The notes below the pieces were generated by a model that saw nothing but the letters and a program-made list of their open reading frames with translations, ran no database searches and was not told the origin of the DNA. The translations under genes and the position numbers were made by a program. From JACQZO01 sp964512325 (GTDB lineage Bacteria > Patescibacteriota > Gracilibacteria > RBG-16-42-10), in NCBI GenBank assembly GCA_964512325.1, contig CAZEGN010000001.1, forward strand, positions 145,045 to 209,044: a stretch of DNA of 64,000 nucleotides, read 5' to 3'. Below, in pieces: positions 33,262-41,214 of the stretch. Numbering within the stretch: the stretch's first letter is position 1; each line of letters starts with the position of its first letter.

Positions 33262-34251
33262 ATGCAAGTTTTATTAATGGCAGGTGGAGGAGGCACTCGC
33301 TTATGGCCACTGAGCACAGACAAAAAACCAAAGCAGTTTCTAGCACTGCTAGATAATCGCTCTTTATTGCGCACCACGTATGCGCGTGTTTTACCCTTAG
33401 TTAGTCCAGACAACATCTGGCTTAGTGGAAACAAACAACATGCTGAATTATTAAAGGCTGAATTACCAGAACTGAAAATCAACCACCTTATCTTGGAACC
33501 AGCTAAAAAAGATAATGCGCCCGCGATTTGTTTGAATCAGCTCCTGATGCAAAAAGCAGGCGTTCCTGGGGACGAAGTGATTGTCATGCTTCCTTGTGAC
33601 CACAAAATAGGCAATGAAGATGAATTTAGAAAATTACTCATCTGTGGTGAAAAGTTCTTAAAAGCCCACCCTGACAATCTACTGACCATTGGCATAAAAC
33701 CAACATATCCGGAAACTGGGTATGGCTACATAGAATATTCGGAACAAGAGCTAGACCAAAGCATTTTCTTAGTAAATAAGTTCGTGGAAAAACCAAATTA
33801 TGAAGTAGCCATGACTTACATTGCTCAAGGCAATTTCCTCTGGAATAGTGGTATTTATATGTGGACACTGAAATCTATGCTGCAATGGTTCGAACAATTT
33901 TTGTCAGATATCTTCAGTTCGCTTTCAGAAAACCTGGATAACTGGGAAAATGTTTATCTAAATTTACAGGGGACATCGCTCGATTATGGCATCTCTGAAA
34001 AACTGCAGCGAAAAATCGTCACAATCCCCGCTCAAAATTTGGACTGGAGCGATATTGGTGACTTTCGTGCTTTAGGAAATTATCAAAGTGCCAACACCGC
34101 TACGCTTGATGTAAGCAACAGCTATATTCGCAATGAGACGCAGGTTCCATTGCGAGTAATAGGCTTAAAAAACATTGTAGTCGTGAGTACAGCTGAAGGA
34201 ATCTTGGTGTGTGACAAAGACCGAGTCCAGGATATTAAGAAATTAAACTAA
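33262..34251 (+). CDS. mannose-1-phosphate guanylyltransferase-type sugar nucleotidyltransferase
   Basis: The 329-residue product starts with the nucleotidyltransferase signature MAGGGGTRLWPLS (about residues 6-18) and KKPKQFL, and has the metal Asp in LPCDHKI (about 113) and GTSLDYGISEK near the C-terminus, as in ManC-type GMP enzymes. It lacks the phosphomannose isomerase domain of bifunctional ManC/AlgA. It probably makes GDP-mannose or a related sugar nucleotide for surface glycans. A promoter-like TATAGT lies at 33235-33240. Confidence 0.85.
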   Translation: MQVLLMAGGGGTRLWPLSTDKKPKQFLALLDNRSLLRTTYARVLPLVSPDNIWLSGNKQHAELLKAELPELKINHLILEPAKKDNAPAICLNQLLMQKAGVPGDEVIVMLPCDHKIGNEDEFRKLLICGEKFLKAHPDNLLTIGIKPTYPETGYGYIEYSEQELDQSIFLVNKFVEKPNYEVAMTYIAQGNFLWNSGIYMWTLKSMLQWFEQFLSDIFSSLSENLDNWENVYLNLQGTSLDYGISEKLQRKIVTIPAQNLDWSDIGDFRALGNYQSANTATLDVSNSYIRNETQVPLRVIGLKNIVVVSTAEGILVCDKDRVQDIKKLN

Positions 34252-34267
34252 TCATTCACACTCACCA

Positions 34268-34296
34268 TTGACGGTGAACTTAAGTTCACCTAGGCT
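34268..34296 (+). promoter_or_regulatory. recA promoter with LexA-type operator
   Basis: TTGACG (34268-34273) and a weak TAGGCT (34291-34296) are separated by 17 bp. The spacer is the 18-bp perfect palindrome GGTGAACTTAAGTTCACC (34273-34290), whose core GAAC-N4-GTTC is the Gram-positive-type SOS box. LexA bound here would block recA. Confidence 0.75.
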
Positions 34297-34327
34297 GAGT
34301 CTGTTTTATTAACTCATACATATTTAT

Positions 34328-35452
34328 ATGTCTGCTACACAGTCTCAACAAATGAATAAAGATAAGAAACGTGCGATAGAGTTAGCGATGAGTCAGATCG
34401 AAAAGCAGTTTGGTAAAGGGGCAATCATGACAATGGCAGAGGGCAATAAAGTAGCAGTGGAAATGGTGCCAACTGGTTGTATCTCACTCGATGTAGCACT
34501 AGGTGGAGGTATGCCAAAAGGTCGCATTATTGAAATTTTTGGACCAGAATCTTCTGGCAAAACAACCCTCAGTTTACATGTGGTTGCTGAGTGCCAAAAA
34601 AAAGGTGGCTTAGCAGCTTTTATAGATGCTGAACATGCATTTGATCCTGAATATGCCAAGAAAATCGGTGTTGACACTGAAAACCTACTAATTTCACAGC
34701 CTGATAACGGTGAACAAGCCCTAGATATTACCGAGACATTAGTGCGATCGGGTGCAGTGGATATTATTGTAATTGACTCGGTTGCAGCTTTAGTCCCCAG
34801 ATCTGAAATCGAGGGCGAAATGGGTGATCAACATATGGGCTTACAAGCACGTTTAATGAGCCAAGCATTAAGAAAACTTACCGGCATCGTCAATAAAGCA
34901 GGCACTACCGTCATTTTTATTAATCAATTACGTCAAAAAATTGGTGTAATGTTTGGCAATCCTGAGACAACCACTGGTGGTAACGCTCTTAAGTTCTATG
35001 CATCAGTACGTATTGATGTCAGAAAAGGTGATAAGATTGAAATTGGCACAGGTGATCAAAGAGAAATTATCGGTAACCATACAAAAATTAAAATTGTAAA
35101 AAACAAAGTAGCCGCGCCTTTTCGTACTGCCGAATTTGATATTCTCTATAATGAAGGCATTTCAAAGGCTGGTGATGTCCTGGAAATGGGAACTAAATAC
35201 AATCTTATTGAAAAGTCAGGCAATTTTTACAATTATGGTGAGCTAAAAATTGGACAAGGAAAGGAAAATGCTCGACTTTTCTTAAAACAAAATCCACAGC
35301 TTTTAGATGAAATTGCAGCAAAAATACAGATAGCAGCAAAGGCTAGTGAGCACAAAGCTGATCATCTGACAAACGTCACTAAAGAGACTGAGAACAATGA
35401 AAGTATTCTTGCATCAGCCAGCAATACTAAGGTAAAAAGCAGTAAACAATAG
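34328..35452 (+). CDS. recA: recombinase RecA
   Basis: RecA forms filaments on ssDNA, drives strand exchange and triggers LexA self-cleavage. The 374-residue product has Walker A GPESSGKT (about residues 76-83), DAEHAFDPEYAKK, the Walker B region IIVIDSVAAL, loop L1/L2 segments (GEMGDQHMGLQARLMS, TGGNALKFYAS) and a long C-terminal tail. Length is normal. An SOS-box palindrome stands in its promoter. Confidence 0.97.
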   Translation: MSATQSQQMNKDKKRAIELAMSQIEKQFGKGAIMTMAEGNKVAVEMVPTGCISLDVALGGGMPKGRIIEIFGPESSGKTTLSLHVVAECQKKGGLAAFIDAEHAFDPEYAKKIGVDTENLLISQPDNGEQALDITETLVRSGAVDIIVIDSVAALVPRSEIEGEMGDQHMGLQARLMSQALRKLTGIVNKAGTTVIFINQLRQKIGVMFGNPETTTGGNALKFYASVRIDVRKGDKIEIGTGDQREIIGNHTKIKIVKNKVAAPFRTAEFDILYNEGISKAGDVLEMGTKYNLIEKSGNFYNYGELKIGQGKENARLFLKQNPQLLDEIAAKIQIAAKASEHKADHLTNVTKETENNESILASASNTKVKSSKQ

Positions 35453-35458
35453 TTTTGT

Positions 35459-36427
35459 ATGCAAACAATTCTCTCAGGAGTAAAACCAACCGGCGATCAT
35501 ACACATTTGGGCAACTATTTTGGTGCAATTAAGCAATTTGTTGAGTTGCAAGGAAAGCCCAACCAACAAAACATATACTTTATAGCTAACTACCACGCAT
35601 TAACCACCGAGCGTGACGGCAGTCGCTTAGCAGCAAATAGCTATAATGTCCTGAGAGAATATCTTGCCTATGGTCTCGATCCAAAACAATCGCTTATTTT
35701 TATGCAGTCAGACGTACCAGCACTCACTGAATTAACCTGGATATTCAATTGCTTAGCTCCCATGGGACTTTTAGAACGCGCTCATGCCTATAAAGACGCC
35801 ATTGCTAAAGGTAAAGAAGCCAATCTTGGCTTATTCGATTATCCTGTATTAATGGCTGCAGACATTTTGTTATATAACAGCACCCATGTCCCCGTAGGCA
35901 AAGATCAAAAACAGCATGTTGAAATTGCACGTGATATCGCAGAGAAGTTTAATCATTATTATGGTGAGACATTTACGCTTCCCGAAGCTCTAATTTTAGA
36001 AAGCACAGCAACAGTATTAGGCACGGATGGTGAAAAAATGAGTAAATCATACAACAACACCATCAGTCCATTTGAAGATGAAAAAACAATTATAAAAAAA
36101 ATCATGGCACTGAAAACGGACTCGCGCGGAGTAGAAGAACCCAAAGAAACTGATAACAGTATTATTCTCAATTACTTACAACTGGTAGCAGAAAACAGCA
36201 TTTTTGAACAAGTAAAAGAAAAGTTTGCTCACGGCGGCATGGGTTATGGTGAAGCAAAGAAAATTCTTGCTCACAGTTTTATGGCATATTTCAAAGAGAT
36301 GCGCGAACGTTACGAACAAATAACAGAGGAGGAATTGAAGCTCATTTTGCAAGATGGCGCTCAAAAAGTTAAGAAATTAGTTTCTCCCCTGATGGCTCAA
36401 ATACGAAGTAAAGTCGGCCTGGTATGA
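35459..36427 (+). CDS. trpS: tryptophanyl-tRNA synthetase
   Basis: TrpRS charges tRNA-Trp. The 322-residue class I enzyme starts MQTILSGVKPTGDHTHLGNY, containing the HIGH-like HLGN, and has the KMSKS motif as KMSKS (about residues 193-197), with GTDGEKMSKSYNN. Length is normal. It lies 7 bp after recA, and its TGA stop overlaps the next ATG (ATGA). Confidence 0.96.
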   Translation: MQTILSGVKPTGDHTHLGNYFGAIKQFVELQGKPNQQNIYFIANYHALTTERDGSRLAANSYNVLREYLAYGLDPKQSLIFMQSDVPALTELTWIFNCLAPMGLLERAHAYKDAIAKGKEANLGLFDYPVLMAADILLYNSTHVPVGKDQKQHVEIARDIAEKFNHYYGETFTLPEALILESTATVLGTDGEKMSKSYNNTISPFEDEKTIIKKIMALKTDSRGVEEPKETDNSIILNYLQLVAENSIFEQVKEKFAHGGMGYGEAKKILAHSFMAYFKEMRERYEQITEEELKLILQDGAQKVKKLVSPLMAQIRSKVGLV

Positions 36428-36936
36428 AACGTCTTGGTGAAATTATCTTGGTTGAGGAAGGATGCATGACAATTGAATGTTATGTACCAATTGATATCAC
36501 ACCGGGAACAATTGTGTGTACTGAGAATCAAAGTCACTTTGGTATTCTATCCAGCTTAACCTCAGTATGTATTGAGCAAGGAAAAGCTAGCCAAGCATTT
36601 GGTGATCACAATAGTACTGACAGCTCTACTGCTCAAAACTTTCCTCATCTAAAAAACAGTCTTAGAATGCTTGGCAAGGTACTATTTTGGGACAATGAAA
36701 ATTCTTTACTAAACCTCAACCAAGGGATTTACTTTTGCGAAGACTGCCGTGTTTTACTAACACAAAACAAATATTGGAAAGTGCTAGCAAAAATGAGTAA
36801 TGATAGCCTAGAGAAACATATTCATTGGTTGCAGAAAAGTGATCCATTGTTTAATTTGGATGAGTACATTCAACAGCTAAGCAAACATTCTCGTCCTTTA
36901 GCTTGGAATGCCTACCTTCAGCATATAGAAAACTAA
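36424..36936 (+). CDS. uncharacterised protein, translationally coupled to trpS
   Basis: The 170-residue product was not recognised. Residues 1-47 (KRLGEIILVEEGCMTIECYV and following GTIVCTEN.SHFGILSSL) read like a small beta-barrel of the HAS-barrel type that heads HerA-like and SpoU-like proteins, but the similarity is weak. The C-terminal two thirds are helical, with CEDC (about residues 104-107) and no other zinc pair. It overlaps trpS by ATGA and precedes the O-antigen-ligase-like gene by 3 bp. Confidence 0.5.
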   Translation: MKRLGEIILVEEGCMTIECYVPIDITPGTIVCTENQSHFGILSSLTSVCIEQGKASQAFGDHNSTDSSTAQNFPHLKNSLRMLGKVLFWDNENSLLNLNQGIYFCEDCRVLLTQNKYWKVLAKMSNDSLEKHIHWLQKSDPLFNLDEYIQQLSKHSRPLAWNAYLQHIEN

Positions 36937-36939
36937 ATT

Positions 36940-38274
36940 ATGCTTTTTGATCACATTTTAATTTTCTTTATCATCCTAGGTGTCTGTATAGGCCTAGCCG
37001 CTTTAATTGTGTTTATTAAGTTCCCCCGTATCGGCTATCTTTGTTTATTTGGCAGCATAGCTTTGGGCCAACTGGCTAGATTGTCGCTAGGAACAAATAG
37101 TCGTGGCGGCTCAGCAATTATTGCAACTGATTTAATAGTTCTTTTGATTGGATTTTCATGGATTGTAAAGAAAATAATTTATGAAAGAACTATTGGAAAA
37201 ACACGTTATGCTCTGCCAATAGTCATTTTTTCTGTGATAGCACTTCTTTCTTTCCTCATCGGTATCCCTGAAATTCTCCATATACCAAATGTAGATTTAC
37301 GTTCCTTAATTGTTAGTTTTTCGTATTGGTTCAGATTTGTTGCTTACGCCTTGCTCTATTTTATTACAGCAGAATTTTTGAACGCTAATCCTAAACACAA
37401 AAGTTTCTTGCTCCATTTAATTCTATGGACAAGTATTTTGGTAAGCATAGGTGGTTTTATCCAACTTCTGATCATGCCTGACTTTACTCTCTATGCAATT
37501 AAATATGGTTGGGATCCACATCAGAACCGTCTTTTGGGAACGTTTTTTGACCCTAATTTTATTGGGAGTTACTTTGCAATGATTTTGGCACTAGCGTTTA
37601 GTCTTTTTCCTAGCAGCAATAAAAAGCTAAAGGCTGTGATTGTCGTGGCTATTATATTCTGTAGCATTGCACTCTTGCTCACCTTCTCCAGAACAGGTTA
37701 TGTGGCATTTCTTTCAGCTTTTCTTATTATAGGAGCTTTAAGATCACCGAAGCTAATTATTATTGGCCTGCTTTGTATTACCCTAGGCTTAATGTCATCT
37801 CCCCGAGCAGTCAAGCGAATTACGGATGGTTTATCTGTGGACGCCACGGGGCTGAAACGAGTGGAATCATGGAATAAAGGAATGCGCATTTTAGCTAACT
37901 ATCCTTTATTAGGGGTTGGTTATAATAACTTGCCACAAATTCAAGACTTTTACTCTTTAGTAGATCAATTCGATGTTAATAATCGCAGTGGCCTCGAGAA
38001 CACATTACTAAGCATATTGGTTACTACTGGCATTACCGGTGCTCTGGCATATATCTGGCTCTGGTATTTAATCATTAGCGACAACTTCAAAATATGGCTC
38101 AACAAAAAACTCTATACCAGTGATAGAAACCTAGCATTGGGCATAGCGACAGGGCTGATTGCCTTAGTGATGAGCTCAATATTTATGAATAGCTTACTCT
38201 ATCCATTCCTATTAGTGCATATTTGGATTCTTGCTAGTCTGACACCACACTCAAATGGTCAAGCTACTAATTGA
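36940..38274 (+). CDS. O-antigen ligase / polymerase-like membrane protein
   Basis: The 444-residue product has about ten transmembrane helices and a long extracytoplasmic loop (about residues 295-345) holding the Wzy_C-type signature LANYPLLGVGYNNL and, further on, RSGLENTLLSILVTTG. Such proteins polymerise or ligate O-antigen-like glycans onto lipid or protein carriers. The acceptor is unknown; with the nearby sugar nucleotidyltransferase it suggests a surface glycan. The TGA stop lies 20 bases inside lgt. Confidence 0.8.
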   Translation: MLFDHILIFFIILGVCIGLAALIVFIKFPRIGYLCLFGSIALGQLARLSLGTNSRGGSAIIATDLIVLLIGFSWIVKKIIYERTIGKTRYALPIVIFSVIALLSFLIGIPEILHIPNVDLRSLIVSFSYWFRFVAYALLYFITAEFLNANPKHKSFLLHLILWTSILVSIGGFIQLLIMPDFTLYAIKYGWDPHQNRLLGTFFDPNFIGSYFAMILALAFSLFPSSNKKLKAVIVVAIIFCSIALLLTFSRTGYVAFLSAFLIIGALRSPKLIIIGLLCITLGLMSSPRAVKRITDGLSVDATGLKRVESWNKGMRILANYPLLGVGYNNLPQIQDFYSLVDQFDVNNRSGLENTLLSILVTTGITGALAYIWLWYLIISDNFKIWLNKKLYTSDRNLALGIATGLIALVMSSIFMNSLLYPFLLVHIWILASLTPHSNGQATN

Positions 38275-39037
38275 TTTACCCGCAATAAATCCCGTCGCTT
38301 TTCAACTTGGTGCCTTAAGTATCCATTGGTATGGGATAATGTACTTAATTGGCTTTTGTATAGTGTACTGGGCACTTCTAAAATCTCCACTAAAACTAAC
38401 CAAAGAAACTGCTAGTGACTATATCTTTTGGGCAGCCTTGGGCGTAATTATTGGTGGTAGATTGGGATATGTAGTTTTTTATAATTTATTCTATTACCTA
38501 GAAAATCCACTTCACATTCTTACTGTTTGGGAGGGGGGCATGTCTTTCCATGGAGGCATACTTGGTGTGATTATAGCAACTAGTTTTTTTTGTTATCTAA
38601 AAAGCATAAAGTTTTGGGCCATTACCGATTATATCGTTATTTTTATTCCTTTTACCCTAGCTTTAGGTCGAATCGGCAACTTTATCAATGGCGAACTTTA
38701 TGGGCGTATCAGCAACTTACCATGGGCAATGCATTTCCCAACCGCACCAGGATACCGCCACCCCTCGCAACTCTATGAAAGCATATTACATATTTTGTTT
38801 GGACTAATTCTTTTACAAGATAAATCTCTCTATAAATATCGTTCCTTATTGTCAGGAATATTTCTTCTGGGCTACGCAGTAATACGCATTGTTATAGAAT
38901 TTTTCCGTGAGCCTGATGTTCAGATTGGCTTTATTGGACAATATTTCACTTTAGGCCAACTACTCAGCGTCCCTCTTTTTATAGCAGGCCTCTATCTTGC
39001 CATACGTGCAGCTCACCAAGTAGACGAAAATCACTAA
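38255..39037 (+). CDS. lgt: prolipoprotein diacylglyceryl transferase
   Basis: Lgt moves diacylglycerol from phosphatidylglycerol to the lipobox Cys of prelipoproteins. The 260-residue product has seven membrane segments, MSFHGGILGV (about residues 95-104), and the signature GRIGNFINGELYGR (about 140-153). Length is normal. The window contains predicted lipoproteins (27361, 39075) that would be its substrates. It overlaps the upstream gene by 20 bp, which is unusually deep. Confidence 0.95.
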   Translation: MVKLLIDLPAINPVAFQLGALSIHWYGIMYLIGFCIVYWALLKSPLKLTKETASDYIFWAALGVIIGGRLGYVVFYNLFYYLENPLHILTVWEGGMSFHGGILGVIIATSFFCYLKSIKFWAITDYIVIFIPFTLALGRIGNFINGELYGRISNLPWAMHFPTAPGYRHPSQLYESILHILFGLILLQDKSLYKYRSLLSGIFLLGYAVIRIVIEFFREPDVQIGFIGQYFTLGQLLSVPLFIAGLYLAIRAAHQVDENH

Positions 39038-39074
39038 CTAGATTATTTTAACCTAGCTGAACTTTATTTTACTT

Positions 39075-40082
39075 ATGACCAAGAAGCTCATTTTTCTTCC
39101 CCTGATAGCATTACTTTTAACTGCTTGTGGAGAGCAATATAACTATCAAACCACTTATCAACCTATCTTAAATCCAGAGACCGCACATGTTACCCTCAAT
39201 GATATAAAGCCCTTACTGGAACAACGTTTAAGCAAGGTCGACTTTGAAGCAAGTCGAGTAAGCATTGAAAACAATAAATTAGTTGTAGATATAAAAGCTG
39301 AGGTATTTGACATTGCAAAAGCGGGAGGGCTCGGCGCTCAATATAACCTTACGCTCGAAGAGCCTAGAACTGCGTTAACTCCTACCGAAATTGAGGCGGT
39401 TAACACACATAATCAAAAACAGAGAGATTTAATGCAACAGGCATATACTGCTGCACAAACCAGCACCAATATCGATCAGGTGGTACTGGATTATAGTGAG
39501 CAAGTAAATCAAATTGCGCGCGGTGTGCGTGGACCCTCGACACAAGCACAGGTGCGAGAAGAACTATATTGGAAAGAGTTAGTCAAAACTGAGGTAGGAC
39601 AATTAACTATAATTGTAGAAAAGCCAGACACACTGTGGTTTGCAAAGGTGTTAGAAAAAAACACAACAGATCCTAACAATCAGAAAATTAAATACCAACA
39701 AGTCACTCGAACCTTAGAGCGTCCAGAACCATACTTGGGCTATATGCCAGTCATTAACTTAGGTCAATATATAACCAAAGCTGAAGTCATCACAAAGGAC
39801 CCCTCTATAACTAGCAACAAAAACTATGCAGTGAAAGTTGTTTTAAACGAGGCAGGCAGATCTGCTCTAGAGGAAACGACCAAAAAACATATCGGCAAGA
39901 CTCTTCGTTTTTCACTAGATAAATTTCCTTATGCTCCTATCAAAATAACAGCTCCCATCACTGATGGAACTCTTATTATCGATGACAGTTATAATCAAGG
40001 CGAAAGTACACAAATTGCCAGCAAGCTGAGTACTGGTTACTTACCCGTCAGCTTAAGCATTGTTTCCTTCGACAAGCGCTAA
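39075..40082 (+). CDS. SecD-like lipoprotein without membrane domain
   Basis: The 335-residue product begins with a lipoprotein signal (MTKKLIFLPLIALLLTAC, Cys at 18). Its C-terminal 60 residues (APITDGTLIIDDSYNQGES, then ASKLSTGYLPVSLSIV) match the end of the SecD P1 head, which normally reads like PITGGSAVISG...ALPVPL, and LLEQRLSKVDFEASRVSIE near residue 49 matches the P1 start. No transmembrane helices follow. The middle (about 110-210) may be a PpiC-like insertion, a weak guess. It overlaps rlmN by 30 bp at its 3' end. Confidence 0.7.
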   Translation: MTKKLIFLPLIALLLTACGEQYNYQTTYQPILNPETAHVTLNDIKPLLEQRLSKVDFEASRVSIENNKLVVDIKAEVFDIAKAGGLGAQYNLTLEEPRTALTPTEIEAVNTHNQKQRDLMQQAYTAAQTSTNIDQVVLDYSEQVNQIARGVRGPSTQAQVREELYWKELVKTEVGQLTIIVEKPDTLWFAKVLEKNTTDPNNQKIKYQQVTRTLERPEPYLGYMPVINLGQYITKAEVITKDPSITSNKNYAVKVVLNEAGRSALEETTKKHIGKTLRFSLDKFPYAPIKITAPITDGTLIIDDSYNQGESTQIASKLSTGYLPVSLSIVSFDKR

Positions 40083-41105
40083 ATTTGTTTCCGTCTTATT
40101 CGCCAGCTGTCCACAGGCAGCGTCTATATCAGCTCCAATTGTAATCCGTATAGTGACTGTAACACCATACTCTTCAAGAATTCTTGCGAATTTAAAGATC
40201 TGATTTCGTTCGGACGGCTTAAAGGTAGGATGCGTAGTTTGATTCCAAGGGATCAAATTAACATGGCAAAGCTGATCTTTAATTCTCTTCCCCAACACAT
40301 GAGCTAATTCCACGGTGTCATTTAAACCATTGATCAGCAAATATTCATACGTCACTCGTCGATGTGTTTGTTCTATATACTGATCGATCGCCAAGAAAAG
40401 TTCATCAATAGCATATTTTTTTGCTATTGGCATAATTTGTTCACGTAATACCTGTGTTGGAGCATGCAAGCTGACTGCTAAATTAGCCTGTGGCACATCT
40501 TTCGCCATATCTAAAATTCTGGGCACAATTCCTGATGTAGAAATGGTTATATGTCTCATTCCCAAACCAATCATATCTGGATGATTGATCATCTTTACCG
40601 CCTTGACGACTTCATCATAATTGAGAAATGGCTCCCCCATCCCCATAAAAACCAAATTAGATAGACGCTTTTCTTGTAGCACCAACTCCCGCTGCAAGTG
40701 CCACACCTGCTCAAGTATTTCTAGGCTCGACAAATTTCTTCTAAAACCGAAGTCGCCAGTTGCACAAAATGCACATTTTAAAGCACATCCTACCTGACTC
40801 GAAATACAGGCAGAATAGCGACCATCTTCAAATTCCATTAAAACTGATTCGATCATCTGTCCATCAGAACAAGCAAATAACAATTTAGTGCAATTGTCTT
40901 CTTTTGATCTCACCACCGCCTTCTTCGTCAAAGTGCCAATGGTAAATTGGTCTGCCAATGACAACCGAAGAGATTTCGGCAAAGTGAGAATATCAGCAAA
41001 AGAATCTTTGCCTTCTTTGAAAACTGCCTGCATTATTTGGCCATATCGATATGCGGGCTCACCTTTTTCGATTAGCCAACTTTTCAACTCTTCGGAAGTA
41101 AACAT
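40053..41105 (-). CDS. rlmN: dual-specificity 23S rRNA/tRNA (adenine-C2) methyltransferase
   Basis: RlmN is a radical-SAM enzyme that methylates A2503 of 23S rRNA and A37 of tRNAs. From the Met at 41105 it has 350 residues; the open frame runs ten codons further. CALKCAFCATG (about residues 107-117) carries the [4Fe-4S] Cys triad C-x3-C-x2-C, and the mechanistic Cys is in DAACGQL near the C-terminus. Length is normal. Confidence 0.95.
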   Translation of the reverse strand: MFTSEELKSWLIEKGEPAYRYGQIMQAVFKEGKDSFADILTLPKSLRLSLADQFTIGTLTKKAVVRSKEDNCTKLLFACSDGQMIESVLMEFEDGRYSACISSQVGCALKCAFCATGDFGFRRNLSSLEILEQVWHLQRELVLQEKRLSNLVFMGMGEPFLNYDEVVKAVKMINHPDMIGLGMRHITISTSGIVPRILDMAKDVPQANLAVSLHAPTQVLREQIMPIAKKYAIDELFLAIDQYIEQTHRRVTYEYLLINGLNDTVELAHVLGKRIKDQLCHVNLIPWNQTTHPTFKPSERNQIFKFARILEEYGVTVTIRITIGADIDAACGQLANKTETNLALVEGNNA

Positions 41106-41123
41106 AAAAATAATTACTCTAAT

Positions 41124-41132
41124 GTTATACCA
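41124..41132 (-). promoter_or_regulatory. extended -10 promoter of rlmN
   Basis: On the minus strand TGGTATAAC (41124-41132) is a good extended -10, about 19 bases upstream of the preferred rlmN ATG. No strong -35 box is needed for this class. Confidence 0.45.
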
Positions 41133-41214
41133 CAAATTCGCAACCTTTGTTGAGCTATTTCTTTTAACACCAACTAATTTTTGCTACCATCGGGGATGAA
41201 TTGGCCTTATTTAC

